Shown here: in pieces, positions 1-11,693 of the stretch
Position numbering within the stretch: position 1 is the stretch's first letter
Layout: the number at the start of each line of letters is the position of its first letter
Source of the DNA: Spirogloea muscicola
Taxonomy: Eukaryota; Streptophyta; Zygnematophyceae; Spirogloeales; Spirogloeaceae
DNA length: 50,906 nucleotides
Direction of reading: 5' to 3'
Assembly (NCBI GenBank): GCA_009602725.1
Contig: WELB01000202.1
Location: 92,784-143,689, forward strand
The notes under the pieces: model-generated
Told to the model about the DNA's origin: nothing
The model's input: only the letters and a program-made list of their open reading frames with translations
Databases searched by the model: none
Position numbers and translations under genes: made by a program

Positions 1-42
1 CGGCGTGGCCTGTGCTGAGTGCACGGCACGGCGCGGCCGCAG

Positions 43-1343
43 CCGAGCCTCGGGTGGAGCAGGGCGGCGCTGCTGGAGGGCGCTCGGGCCGCGGCGCTGT
101 CGCCGGCCATCCTGGGCGCCTTCCCGCGCCGCGAGGCCGAGCTCGTCGAGGTGAGCGCCCGCCGCCGCCGCCGCCGCCATGAAGTTGCGTCGTGGACACC
201 GGGCCAGCGGCGGCTCTCAGGCTGCTCTCGGCGCCGTCTCCGCCACCGCTGCGGCGTTGGCACACAGCCGCCGGGCTTGCCTCGTGGCAGTAAGGCGGCA
301 TTCTAAACCCCCACTGAAACCCCAATCCCCTCTGGCGTTGCGGCGGCAGTACTTCATGGACAAGTGCTTGCGGCAGCTGGAGCAGGACTTTGGCGCTGGT
401 GGGGCCAAGAGTGCGGAGCTCAGCCGCCTGGTGCTGCGCCAGCGCGTCGCTGCGGTCGCTCGTGCGCGCCTAGAGATGCAGCTGCCGTACGTTGCTACGT
501 GGCCCACGGCGCTCAGCATCCAGGTCCTGCGCGACAACGAGCGCTGCCCACCTTGGTTGTACCACCCAATCTCCGTCGTCGTCAACTCCGGCAGGCGTAT
601 GCAATGACAGCAACTGGATTGGCCTCCAGGTGGCCTGATGGCAGCATGCGCCGAGCTCGTCGCGGCGGCCGCCCCTCCGCAGGCAAAGCCGGCGAACCTG
701 CCGACGAGCGTGAGCCAGCGCTGGCAGCTCCTGAGCGCCATCTGGGGCCTCGTTGGTGACCAGACGGCGGAGGGAGAGTACTACGCGCGTCGGGCGCTGC
801 TTGGTGGCGTCTACCACGCCACTGAGCTCTACATGCTCACCGACTTCTCCCCTGGTACATGCCACCACCTATTGCCAAGATTGGGCCATGCATTAGATCA
901 GAGGATTCAGGGCTCCACTATATGGCATCCGCCCTCTGTATGAAATAGGTGATGGTAAGCGCTGGCTCTCCTCAGGGGGCTCGTATCGACACTTTTGCCG
1001 GTGGCATGCAGCATATAGGGACACATGGATGTTCCTAGATAGACAGATTGAGGGTGTGCTGGAGCTGCGCAAGGCTGCAGACGAGGTGTGCTGCTACCCT
1101 CCTCCCTCTGGAGTCACTTTCACTGGACAACCATTGCGAGATATTGAAATCTGGTACTCAAGAAGTAGCCAACAGAACATACCTAAGTGTAGGCAGGAGC
1201 CTCATGCGGTGCTCATGCAGTTTCCCGCTGGCTTGGAGCTCTTGCACCTGCAGGCAAGCCACCTGGTGGCGACAATCGGAGCTGGCCTTGGCAGCACGCT
1301 CAACGGTTTCATCCAAAGGGGCCAGTTCCCAGGCTCTCGATAG
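43..1343 (+). CDS. COQ9: Ubiquinone biosynthesis protein COQ9 (5' partial)
   Basis: COQ9 is a mitochondrial lipid-binding protein that delivers the quinone precursor to COQ7 in coenzyme Q synthesis. Exons read as <43..150, 350..523, 683..854, 1012..1085 and 1254..1343, and all phases close. The joined protein carries family landmarks in order: GWSRAALLEGARAAALSPAI with FPRREAELVE; RLEMQLPYVATWPTALSIQ; LPTSVSQRWQLLSAIWG; ATELYMLTDFSP; YRDTWMFLDRQIEG; and the C-terminal IGAGLGSTLNGF. Plant and bacterial-type COQ9 share the same order. A stop at 16..18 in this frame and an AG at 41..42 suggest the first visible exon begins at 43, so the mitochondrial presequence lies outside the window. Intron 1 opens with a CCG run. 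Motif reading is direct; function is family knowledge. Confidence 0.9.
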
Positions 1344-1963
1344 CAGCCAGATGTTGCCCGTGGGCAGTGCTTGCTTGTCATCCCTGGACTTGAGGCTCAC
1401 GATGGACATTGCAGTAGCTTGTATGACCAGCCCAGCCATGTCAGCACAACAGGCCATTAGAAGCTTGAGCTTAGTGACCTTGTTGTCCCGTGAGCTGCTG
1501 GGACAGATTTGCTAGCATTTGCTGGCATCTGCTGGCATATTTCATGAGGACACAAGAGCAGACCTGCTCAGCAGTCAGGCATATCAGCAGGTAGCATGCT
1601 TAGGTGCTGCCCAGCAACCTAGCTACCAGGCAACTCAAGCGCATGAGTCCTGATATTTGCCAGCAACCCGAGACTGCTGCGACAGATGGTCTCTGGTAGA
1701 TTGGTCGCATTGCATACAAGATCCCTAGTAGAGTTACTGAGTCTCCAGTGGATGTGCGTGCTTGGTGTGTACAATGTTTGCGCTTGTGCAATGCACAACT
1801 GACATGGCCACTAATATCGACCTCTACATCATGTAGCCCTACCTTTATGCGCAGACCGTTCAAGTCTTTGCTGGGCCCTTCACGAAGGACCCTATACATA
1901 ATATTTACAGCATTCAAGAAGGGCGTGATAGCTTGACTCCCGATATGGATAGATACTGCAATA
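1344..1963. other. Convergent intergenic spacer COQ9 / CCCH gene
   Basis: The space between two stop codons facing each other. A 125-codon open frame on the minus strand (1600..1977) has no recognisable domain and sits where the CCCH gene's 3' UTR would be, so I do not call it a gene. I see no repeat or RNA gene. Confidence 0.4.
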
Positions 1964-2830
1964 CTACTGGCCAGCAACCTCAGAAGGACAGGCTTCCCCC
2001 CGACGAAGCCATGCAGAGGAGGCCGAAGCCTCTTGGGGCGTGAGGGTGTGGCGAAAGTGGCATCGGTGGCCGTAGAGGCACACTGCCCCGCTGGCCACCA
2101 TGCGGCAGAGCTCCGTTTTGTATCTGGGGTGGCGCAGCACCGGCCTCAGCTGCTCAACTCCGTGCGCAAACTGCCACAGAGAGGAGATGCACATACATGC
2201 ATGTGTGAATGCTAACTACAAAAGCTTGCAAGCTGCTAGGTGGGCAGAATCATCTTAGGTTGAGGCCCACGAAAACGTGATCCCACCTGACAACGACTAC
2301 CATAGGGGCAGGTACCATGCTCCTCCCACTTATTACATAGCTCGGTCTTGTACGTGCCTTGGTTGTACACATCCCACTGCTCTTGCAAGCTTGCCATCAA
2401 ATCTGGCCCCACGAGGATACCCTTGCTTAGGGGGGGCGGTTTCAGGTGGTGGTCCTGCAAAGCATACAGCAAGCACGTCATCATGTGCTTCTCGCTACAT
2501 GTGTACTTGTCCTTGTGCTTGCCTGTGCAGTGTACCCCATGATAAATTGGGCTCTAGATGACTGGTGTAGTGCTCAAAGACAGTGCAAATCAGATGCAGA
2601 TCCATTTTGAATACCTCATCACTATTGTTGTGCGCCTCCAGATATCCTGGTCGTCCAATTGTATGGTCAGAGTTGGTTGGAGCCAGATTAACATACTCCC
2701 CAGGCTCGAATGGAGGAGCATCAGGAGAAATTGCCCTCTTCCGATCAGCAGCCTTCAACAACGAGCTTGCTCTTACTGAGATGCTCTTGGGTAAGCCACA
2801 TTGCTGCAAGAGGTCGGTCACCCAGGTCAT
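1964..2830 (-). CDS. Tandem CCCH zinc-finger protein, tristetraprolin type
   Basis: Three exons, 2830..2507, 2454..2287 and 2170..1964, join in phase 0 to a 232-residue protein starting at the ATG at 2830. The C-terminal third has two CCCH fingers, [20 protein letters not shown] and [20 protein letters not shown], each C-x8-C-x5-C-x3-H. Each is preceded by YKTEL, and they are separated by exactly 18 residues. That lead-in and spacing are the signature of the TTP/ZFP36 class, which binds AU-rich elements in mRNA 3' UTRs and recruits deadenylases. The first finger is split by an intron directly after its third Cys (RCQ|FAH). The N-terminal 160 residues are not recognisable. mRNA binding is inferred from the family. 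It converges with COQ9. Confidence 0.88.
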
Positions 2831-4311
2831 AGGGACTCATCTACGACCTACCTCATGCATGCCACGACCTCATCTATATATGTACGCATCGACACCGTAG
2901 AATCATGAGCAGGTATGAGAAAGTTTTGAACACGTATGCTACTCAAGTAGAACGCATGTCAGATAACCCTGTAACTTGCCTGGCGAAAGGGTATGGATAA
3001 GCTTGAGGCCATTCTCCCTGCCATTTACGACCCTTCAATTAGACCATTTCTTAACTTACTGAAGTTGTTGGCTTGCAATTCAGTCATAATTAACATATTT
3101 TACAGTGTCAAGTCTGGTCTTGTGTAAGACTCTGCAGAAATCTGCCAATTGCCTCTGTATCAAGTGTACGCGCACCACGCAATGGTGGACTTCTCGTACA
3201 TATTCTGCATCCTCAAAGTGCAGTTGATAGCTTAGACCCGAGTCACCTTGATTAATCGGCAGACAAATCCCAAGCTGCAGTGAGCTTTCCCTGTGCGTTG
3301 TGCTTTCCATGTTAGCTATCTCCGTGTCCATGTTGCTCTCACGGGCATCATGACCTACTTGGGTAGCTCTCTGCGTCCAAGCCAAGACGCCCACAGACAG
3401 GGAGATCAAGTCGAGGATATAAAATTTTGTTCATTCTCAGTCCAAAGCATCGTGAAGCCTCGCACGCTTACACACATATTTGTGGTAATCATGACGCTGA
3501 CAAAGATCTATACGAAGGCGCACCTGTGCAATTTGACGTTGTCGTCTTGTGCTGTTGCGATCACCTCTGTGGCTCTTTGATCTTACTCTCAAGCGCGCCC
3601 TGCTGCCTTCCTGCCTTCTTTCATGCTCGGCAGAAGGTTCTCCACCAGTTTGCGGAGGTGTAGTACATGGCTGAACAAAAGCAGGAGCAGGACTTGGTCC
3701 GTGGACAGGTGGGTAATCGGCCCTAGCTCTTTGTCCGTGATCCTTAGTAACATGTAGGCCTTCTTTCCCTAGGCTTGAGCATCGCTTCAAGCCTGGCTTC
3801 TCAACATGCTGTGAGACCACGTATTTCTCCGCCCCAGTCGAACCAAGATGAATAGCTCCAGCATTGCTTGTGAACTGTGACTGTGCGTCAGACGGTAAAC
3901 CACCTCCTGAAGCACCTTTTAGCAAAACTGCAGCAGCTGCAGCCAGAGCAACCCATTTCAGGCATTCGTGTCATTTGTGTCTGTCACAAAGTAAGCAAAG
4001 TAGTCTTCTTTGGCAGCCTTGGCGCATACACAGACCATATACTGAAGTACTAGGTTATAACGGCCATAGTATCCCCAGGTGTGGATTATGTGGTTACCAG
4101 GCTTCCACTGTCTCGTACTGTGTTCATCAGAATGTATGACCTGCCATGGCCATGCCCATCATCTTAAGCTGCAGAGCTGCGGTATCAACGATACTCGTTT
4201 TGCTTTCATGAACTACAAGGACAGCATGAATATGAGGAAGATGACAAGAAGGGATGATATGGTCAGCCACAAAGACTCCTGACATGATATTGATCTCTTA
4301 GTACCAAACGA
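2831..4311. other. Upstream region of CCCH gene with unresolved minus-strand open frames
   Basis: About 1.5 kb between the CCCH start and the end of the coiled-coil gene. Minus-strand open frames exist at 3925..3437 (Arg/Ser-rich, with an Ala-rich hydrophobic stretch just upstream) and about 4145..3976 (ending KEDYFAYFVTDTNDT), but I could not join them with acceptable splice sites and recognise no family. They may be exons of a small unknown gene or the 5' UTR/promoter of the CCCH gene. Confidence 0.3.
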
Positions 4312-6002
4312 CTAATACTCAAATACAGGCGAAGCTGCCGGTGCCATACACGCCTCAGTTGTATCACTAGTGCTCACTTCTGATGGCATCACTTGGAGGA
4401 GTCCATCCTGCTGACTCCTCTGGGTTTGCAGCTCTGCTGCTTGACACCTACTACGTAACTCAGCAATACTGGCATGAAGAAGGAGGTTTTCCTCTCGTAG
4501 CTGTACACAATGGCCACACAAGTGTCTGGTTGTCATGTCTGAAGTCTAGCACAGGGTTGTAATGACATAGAGTTCCGTATTGAGATGTACAGGGACTAAC
4601 AGTGGGCTTCTTGTCCGCTTGAGCTATGTACTGCAGAAAGGCAAGTAATGGTGGCCGAGCATGTGAGCCTGCACTGCTCCTGTCAGTCTGAATCACCTCA
4701 TGAACCTCCACCTGAGCACGTTGGAGATGCTGTGTCACATTGTTGTAAGTAGCAGCCAAGCTCTCAAAAGTTTCTGTCAACCTTTCAAGCTGGCTTTCAA
4801 CCTCAGTGACCTTCTCTTCAGCGTGTTCCCTTGCGTGACTGCACAGGTCAGGCCAAAGAATGGAAGCATGAGCTAGTCGATGTGTCAATTTTATACGGCA
4901 ATAGTGAAAGGCTAACACGTCGTTCTGGGGGTAGTCTAGTTGTCAACTTTACTGGGCACCCTGTGTACACACAATCTAAGCAACTTTGTCGTCCATTGCT
5001 TCACCTGCTTAGGACAAGACTTAGGTACCTGTGAAAGTCCCCAGTGATGGCAATAAGGCGGGATGCTACAGCACCTTGACCCTCACTTAGAGCTGTTACT
5101 CGTGGCTGGTCGATTGGCCAAAGGTCCAGGTATGAGAAATTCTCACTCAATGTAACCGAAGTCAAGCCTACTATCAAGCCACAAGACACCTATGATGCAT
5201 GCAAAAGGACTGCATGAAGATGCAAGGTCGGCTTTGACACGCGATCCAGCTCTATTGACACCTGACTCAACTTTTCTACCTGGGTGACTTGAAGATGCTC
5301 AGCAAGAGCAAGTTCTGAATTCAACTTGCACTTCATCGCCCATTGTAGTTCTGCAGCCATGCATGCCACTGACGTAAATGAAAGAACATAGATATCCACC
5401 TCAAGAGAGAATCTTCAATTGCATGCTTGAGGGAGCGCATGTGTCGATAGTAGAAAGTAGCTATGTGAGCTTAAGGTAGCATATCTTCAAAGCTAACCGG
5501 AAAATTCTTAACAGTGCATCTGCACGGTCAAACTTGCGAGCATCAATCAGCCTGACATCGTGTCAGATGTAGTAGAGCTCAAGACGTCTCACCTGATTCC
5601 AGCGCAGCAAGATTTATATCCTGGTCTTTCAGCTCCATTATTAGCCTCTGTTTCTCCTCCTCGCACGTTTTATAGCAGCAGATACTGACATGATTGCCAT
5701 GCATCTTAACGTGCTCCTGGTGAAGCTGCTCTCCGTCGATGTGGGATCTCAGCATCGGTATGGTTGGCTGTATACAGCCTTAGCATCAACAGTATATGCA
5801 GATGGCTTCCCAGTCGTCTCGCTGTCGATTAAACACGTCGTAGGCTGCAGATGCGAATTTGCATGGCTTGAAGCTCTGCCAAAGCGACAGTAGCTCTGTT
5901 TCGATGCTCAGCAGCCTGTAGAAGTCATCAGCCTAAGTCCGCAGAAGCCTGCGATATGCCACTCAGACCGTCCGGACCCGCCGGAGCGACAGCTTCCGTC
6001 AT
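4312..6002 (-). CDS. Coiled-coil protein of unknown function
   Basis: Several minus-strand exons encode amphipathic, Glu/Leu/Gln-rich helix. Probable pieces in order are: a possible start at ATG 6002; a segment just after an AG near 5913 containing ATVALAELQAMQIRICSL; CEEEKQRLIMELKDQDINLA near 5660..5590; MAAELQWAMKCKLNSELALA and following heptads (5360..5230); EEKVTEVESQLERLTETFES (4830..4770); and a last exon with CVQLREENLLLHASIAELRS ending at the stop at 4312. I did not find a phase-consistent set of splice sites for all junctions, so the span is firmer than the exon list. There is no catalytic domain. A cytoskeletal or scaffold role is possible but is inference only. The start is the least certain part. 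Confidence 0.5.
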
Positions 6003-6131
6003 GGCAGCGCCGGCGGCTGCATGCGTGCCTCAGACGTCTGGCCCGCAGCGGCCGCCCGTTACCCCGCCAGTTCTGCCATGCAGACGACGTCACAAGGACA
6101 AGCCGGTGCCACGGCGGCGCGGCGCCAGTGA

Positions 6132-6159
6132 CCGCCGCCGCCGCCGCCGCCGCCGCCGC
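6132..6159. repeat. CCG trinucleotide tract
   Basis: An uninterrupted run of about nine CCG units just upstream of the putative start of the coiled-coil gene. Similar tracts mark several gene starts in this window, which suggests 5' UTR or promoter DNA. Confidence 0.8.
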
Positions 6160-6617
6160 AGTGGCGGAGTCGCCGTGAGTGTCTTTGATCAAAGTCAGTG
6201 ACACTCCCGGCCCGACCGTCCGCACCCCAGCCTGCAGGCAGCACGCCAGCCGTCCGATCGCGGTGGACCGCCCCTTGCAGCCGTCGATCGCCCGACAGGC
6301 CGCCCACGCGGCGCCCTCGGTATCCCCGCTCCCGTCCCCAGCAGGATGGGATGGGGGACCCGCCAGGGAGGGCATCTGTTGGCGGTTCCCTTCACGCCCC
6401 GTGCGCACCGACGGTCACGAGAGCGGGAGAGAGAGTGACTGTGGGGCTCGACCAGCACCCTCGTCCGGGCCCTCCATCGCTGGATACACGCTCCCCGTTT
6501 CCTCCTTGGAAAATAGCTCTACCAAATTGACAGCAGTGGCTGTGAGAGGCCAGCCCATAGGTTGGAAGAGCCCCTTCATTCTGACCAGCACCCTCGTTCG
6601 TCGACCCATTCCATGTT

Positions 6618-7047
6618 CCCGCTGGCAATGGACGTGCACGGGGCGTTTGGCAGTCGGTGGCTGGACCCCCTGCAGCGGCTTGCGCAGCGGGGCCACCAGT
6701 GGTTTTCAAGGATAGCAAGATGAGCAACCCGGCCTCTTTGCCGCCAAGTCGCTAGCCCAGGTGTTTCGCATACGGCTCTTTATCTCATTTCAGCGTTCCC
6801 AGGCTCATGCATTTGCACTTGCGGGCAGGCTGTGCCTTGGCTGCTGCTTCTGGCTTCGTCAGGGTGGCTCTTTTACGGCAAGTCACACCGTCGGGCGGCT
6901 GCTGACTAGGCTTTACTATGCTCCCGTCCGCTGTAGCCACTTGCATAGCTGTGTGGTTATGACCCCTTCCGCCCCTGCCTTTGTCCTTGTCCCGTTATCT
7001 AGCCTGGCTTTCCACAGCCCTCGCCCCTTCTGAAAGAGCCACTTTCT
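6618..7047 (+). mobile_element. Degenerate LINE 3' fragment with tail hairpin
   Basis: The plus strand encodes remnants of the C-terminus of the LINE at 24193..27621: LAMDVHGAFGSRWLDPLQRL (LINE: LAIDTHGALGARWLELLTQL), then, after frame damage, SLAQVFRIRLFISFQRSQAH (LINE: SLAQVYRMRLAVSLQRSMAR), then LLTRLYY (LINE: LLSRGY-stop). The usual tail follows about 75 bp on, at 6998..7047 (CCTGGCTTTCCACAGCCC...). A separate minus-orientation tail lies just upstream at about 6538..6562. There are several frameshifts, so this is an old copy. Confidence 0.8.
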
Positions 7048-8363
7048 TCCCAACGCCGCTGCTCGACACCACCCAGAGCTCCGTCGGTTGCATACAGACT
7101 GACAGATACCTCGCCTAGAGGGGGCGATGGCTGTTCGAGGCTAGCCCAGAAGGAGTGTACAAGGGCCAAAGGGGCCAGAAAGCGCATAGTGATGAATTTT
7201 GGCTGGCCATCCACAGCTACCATGAGTCTGTTTAAAAGTGCTTCTTTAAACAGTGCCGTGCACACCGGGCTACCACATTGGTGCACTGCCTCGACTATGC
7301 AGGAGAAGAGGAGGACTAGTCTCTTGTCATTCCGTGCAGTCAATAGAACTTCAGGCCATGGCTGTATAGATCACAATAATCGCTTGCGGACTGTATTTCA
7401 TATCTTCGGACTCATAGTGCTCCTTTGAACTGATCATGTAGATGAAAGCAGGGGACCTACACCTATCTGAGTCAACTAAATAGGAGAGCTTCATGCTCAC
7501 AGTAGCGTTTGCAGGGCTTGGAGGTCAAAAAGCCTGTAACTTTGCTCAACTAAGCTGGGCATGGTCTTCGAATAATATCTCTCTGTATAGGTGATAATGA
7601 TACGCGGCAGCTCATGTTGACTCTTATCAGGCTGTGATCGGGCTGTGCATCCTAACCTACCCTGTTGTAAGACATCACATTGTCTGAAGTGCAAGAAGGC
7701 AAAGTCTACAAGAGTAGGCTGCACTAATGCACCTCAATGTTATGTGCTTTCAATATGATGCTGCTTTATCAGCAAACCTGCGCTTGCAAATATGCACCAT
7801 GATATGGCATTGAAGGGGTTGGAACCAGGCTCAAGGACATCCCAAAAGGGCTGCCTGGAAGGAGGGTGCCCGCCTACAGAAGGTCAATACCACACTGAAA
7901 ATTGGGCGAATAATGACTGACCAACAGAGCTGCGGACTATAGTCTCCTCCAGAGGCTCATATGGCTGTGCAGGCGAGTAGCTTCCAAGGTCCTAAACAGG
8001 TGGTCAGCTAGCTGCAGACACTGAAGGCCCCAGCATAATATGTGCCTGATGTAGAGATGTCGCACTCTGATGTTCTGAAGCAAGGGGTCTGAGACAGGTT
8101 CGACAGCAAGAGATAGATTGCCGATACTGTGCTTTGCCTAGCTAGACCAATGGAATGTCTCCTTTCATAAGTTGGTATCACATGTACTCGTTGAATTTTA
8201 CAAAAGTAGACACAGCTCCCAAAAACCAGCTCAATCCACTCCTTACATTGATGACTCGATTTACGTTCTGGGAGGAGGGGGGATTGGGTGGGGGGGGGGA
8301 GGTGGCGGTAAGGACTTGAAGAAAGGCATGTCATGTGGATGCTGAACAAGGACAGCAATAATT
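7048..8363. other. Gene-free stretch with a minus-orientation LINE tail
   Basis: No supported gene. A minus-orientation copy of the LINE tail is recognisable at about 7120..7175 (GGCTGTTCGAGGCTAGCCC followed by ACAAGGGCCAAAGGGGCC). The rest is unassigned, low-coding DNA that probably includes the permease 3' UTR. Confidence 0.4.
8269..8304 (+). other. G-rich tract, possible G-quadruplex
   Basis: Four or more runs of three to nine G within 36 bases, about 60 bases beyond the permease stop codon. The G-rich strand is the non-template strand for a plus-strand transcript, so the permease mRNA would carry the C-rich complement. Confidence 0.5.
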
Positions 8364-10633
8364 TCACAATGTCAGCACATTCTTGGCAAGCTCGCTAATT
8401 ATAACAGTGCTTGCTGCACCCATGACAATGGCCAGGGTGAACTTGCCGCCTGGTACAATTTGCGGCATAGTTGGTGGCAGACAAGTCCCAGAGTACCTCT
8501 CTGACCAGGCCATAGCAGCGGGAAGAATGCCAAAGAGTACCAGAACTGGGAAAGAGAATGCGGAGTCGGAATGTAAGTCGCATGCTGCTTGCAGAGCTTC
8601 TTCTGTATCTTGCGAACATAATGAAACACTCAGCAGTCTCAATATGAGGCAATATCTGTAGATGGAGTGATACAAAAGACTTTCCTACAAATCTCCATCA
8701 CAATACAAGGGCTTCACACTGGAGCCAACATACCTCCATAGGTCCCTGCAAAGTCCAATGCCTTATAGAATATGTCGGGGCTTGCCAGTGCCAAGACAAG
8801 GGGTGGAAGGAGAGTCAGCAAGTAGGGCAGGCCTTGACTCTCTCGGCTTGTTGGTAATTTGAGTAGGTCGGAGAGGAAGTCAGTCAAGCCAAGAACAAAG
8901 CCAATGTAGGACGTGGCCACTGCCAGGAGAGAGAAAGCCTCAATCACAGGCTGCAAGGATGCAAACAAATGTGCTCAGCACAAGGTCAAGCAGGTCACTA
9001 GCATGCGGAAGAGTACAAGTCAAATGTATCCAAAATAGCAGGAGCTCACACTCTGCAAGCAGCCTAGCAGCCCCAGAGCTGACTGTGTGTTGTTGAGCTT
9101 AAGCTTGCTTGTTTGACAGTGCAACTTGGATGTTTTGCCTCACCCCAACGGCTCCGCTGGACTCCCTCAATCGCGTCAAGGGATCATTCTCGATCAAGCT
9201 CATTCCTGTGGTTGTCATGTTGACTGGGATGCTCCCAAGGATGACAGCATCCCATGCAAGAAACATCACAAGAGGGATAGCTGTGCCAAGGACAATTGCC
9301 CATCGTACTCTTGGCAAGTTGCCTTCAAGGTTGGTTGTTACAACAGGGACCACATTCTGATACACAAATGAGAGTGCAATGATAGGGATGCTGCCCGGAA
9401 CAGCCGAGATGTTTCCCTGTACAAGCGCTGCTGGATTCACATCACCAGCAGCAAGCACCTGCAAACAAATTAAGGATCAATGACTGTAGAACAAGGGGTT
9501 GAAGAAGATGCCTGTCAACGAACCTCTAATAATGCACAATGAAGACATGGAAGAAGTTGATTAAAATGTCAAGATATGAACAGTGGAGACAGTGGGCTAC
9601 TCTGAGAACATGAGTCACACCACGAGTGCTAGGAAGCTGGCCACAACTCCAGCCACAAGTAAGCCGTTCGTGGCACCAAGCAACCTCTGACTGCCAAAAT
9701 AGCAGAGGCCTCCAAGGCAGCTGGTGAAGATGAACGCACTGACAACTGGCGGTGTGCCCAGCGCGCCTGAGAGTATGTCAGAGGACCGTGCAATGTACGC
9801 CACCAGCAGAGCATAGTGGATGAACAAGTATGTTGCCAGCGAGATCCTCACACCCACCTTCCCAAGTGTTCGCTCTGCCATAGAGACAAGGGAGACCCCC
9901 CCAGAACCAAGCTCACACATCGTGTTCACATTGACCTCTGCGATGAGCAGCCCTGTTATGACCTGCAATGAGGACATCTTTCTTATCATTCTTGTGCATT
10001 GATCCACCAAAGCAAGCCTCCAACTAAAGAGGTTGCAGAAGGAGAAAGGGCAGGATTTATGGGCTGGGGCTTATTAACGAGCTTGTGCTAGACTAAGTGA
10101 CCCGCGATCAAACTACTCATGCTACGCAGTAGTTGGAATCTGAAGCTCCTCACAAGTAAGCCCCTGAGCAAAGGGGAGGGGGGTGGGGGTGGGAGTGTTT
10201 ATGAAGGTGTTAATTGGTTAGGTGCTGCAGTCTAGATGTAAGCTCATTGCCGTAAGTGATGCTCAAGGCATACCATGAAAAGCCAGCACCCAATGCAGGC
10301 TGCCGCCGAAGGGAGGAAGCCAGCTTCTTGAGTAACAGCGGGGATCGCTAGGATGCCAGCTCCAACTGTGGTGCCCGCCACGAGGAGGACTGAACTGGTG
10401 AGGCTCCCCGGCTCGTGCTGCAACGTAGCCTCATTGACATTAGAGAAGAGGCGCTCCACTGCGCTCCTGCGCTGTGCGTAAGAGACCTCGGCTTGGTTGT
10501 CGATCCTCGCGTCTCTGACAGAGGTCGCTTGTGACGGAGCTGAAGTGGGGGCCTGCTCTGCTCCAGAAGATGCCAGATTAGGACATGCAGCGAAGGTGGC
10601 CCACTGGTCAAGCTTTGAGGATAACGATGCCAT
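8364..10633 (-). CDS. Tryptophan/tyrosine permease family transporter (HAAAP)
   Basis: Five exons, 10633..10274, 9962..9621, 9458..9144, 8950..8734 and 8545..8364, close in frame to 471 residues. A polar N-terminus of about 90 residues is followed by a hydrophobic carrier. TM1 contains SVLLVAGTTVGAGILAIPAV, the GTTVGAGILA(I/M)P helix break typical of the aromatic amino-acid permease family (TyrP/Mtr) and its plant/algal homologues. Later segments include ITGLLIAEVNVN, IPIIALSFVYQNVVPVV and IEAFSLLAVATSYIGFVLGL, all characteristic of the family. The role is proton-coupled uptake or organelle transport of Trp/Tyr. The long N-terminus could be a plastid transit peptide, as in plant members, but this is not proven. 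It stands head to head with the GT23-like gene at 11694. Confidence 0.92.
10173..10195 (+). other. G-rich tract in permease intron 1
   Basis: Four G runs of three to six within 23 bases inside the first permease intron. It is a second quadruplex-type motif in the same gene, again on the strand opposite to the transcript. Confidence 0.45.
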
Positions 10634-11162
10634 TGCAACGATCTCAAGAGGAGATGCTTTCCACTTAGCCTCAAAGTGCGGGGTGAGGGCGACAACCTTT
10701 CCTTGGTATCCAATGTAACTGCTTTCATCATGAGAGGTGCTATCACTGCATATTGAGCAATTTACGTGCTTGACCTGTCGGAAGGAGGCGCCTCACCAAG
10801 CTCGAGCTCCTTGATGGAGCCATCCCTGTCCTGGCTTGCAGCCGCCATGACTCTTGAGCTCCGGCTTGGCGCGTGGCAGAGCGGCGGCAGTGTCTGGGTC
10901 TCGCTGGAGGACCCAACCCTGATAGCCAGCTCGAGTCTCGTCAGCGGCAGACCAGCTGGCGCATCGCGAGACGGCCTCCCGCCTCTGGTCGCGCCGCTGG
11001 AGGTCGCCCGCAAGTGGCAGGCGACTTGTGCGCAGAGCGGGGTCGAGGCCAGCCGCGAGCCGGGGCCACCACTGTGCACCCGGCCGCGAGACGATGCGAC
11101 GCTGGAGATATTGCTGACAGCGTGCCCTGCAGACATAGTGGCGAGGCCTCGCCTCCACCCCT

Positions 11163-11194
11163 GCCGCCGCCGCCGCCGCCGTCGCCGCCGCCGA
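11163..11194. repeat. CCG trinucleotide tract
   Basis: A run of CCG units with one GTC interruption, in the divergent promoter region. Confidence 0.75.
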
Positions 11195-11317
11195 CGACGA
11201 GCTCGCGAGCTGCCTGCGAGGCTGGTGTGGTCGCCGGTCGAGCGAGCCCCGCACTTCGCTGTTGACCGAATGCGGCCAGGAGGAGCACGTGCCGAGTCTT
11301 ATTGCAGGATGAGCCAC

Positions 11318-11346
<29 letters not shown>
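11318..11346. repeat. CGG trinucleotide tract
   Basis: An uninterrupted CGG run. Together with the CCG run 125 bp upstream it forms a potential inverted repeat. Confidence 0.75.
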
Positions 11347-11353
<7 letters not shown>

Positions 11354-11693
11354 GGCCTGCGGCGGCGACGGGATAACCCGTCACATCCCTTCCCTGGCTT
11401 CGCGCAACCACCTCAATAGCGCCATCAGCCTGCCGCGCCCCGCGGCCGCCGCCGCTGGCGCGGCGTGGTGCGCGCGGCGCGAGAGCGCCAAGCGGCAAGG
11501 TCTCGCTGGCAAGCGGAGCCCTGGGATGCTGCATTCACCGGCGCCGCGCCGGCGGCGGATTGCGCCGGCGCTGCGCTCACCAGCCAGAGCCGCCTGCGAA
11601 TGGCATGAGGTGCCACAAGGACTTGCCGTGAGCAAGCGGAATGGTGCACGCGGTGTCGCCGGCACGGCGATGGTAGCATAGGCCGAACGTCCG

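Larger units (their letters stand above)
10634..11693. promoter_or_regulatory. Shared upstream region of divergent permease and GT23-like gene
   Basis: 1.06 kb between two start codons pointing apart. It is GC-rich and contains a CCG run (11163..11194) and a CGG run (11318..11346). Long open frames on both strands follow from the GC bias and trinucleotide runs and show no domain. A bidirectional promoter is inferred from the layout only; I see no clear TATA element. Confidence 0.45.

Noticed and set aside
217-741. Long minus-strand open frame opposite COQ9
   Set aside because: Shadow of GC-rich coding sequence; no domain, while the plus strand gives a complete COQ9 order with correct splice phases.
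1600-1977. 125-codon minus-strand frame after the CCCH gene
   Set aside because: No similarity or composition suggesting protein; it coincides with the expected 3' UTR.
10766-11534. Long open frames on both strands in the GC-rich region between permease and GT23-like gene
   Set aside because: Arg/Ala/Pro-biased frames produced by CCG/CGG runs; no recognisable domain and no consistent splicing.
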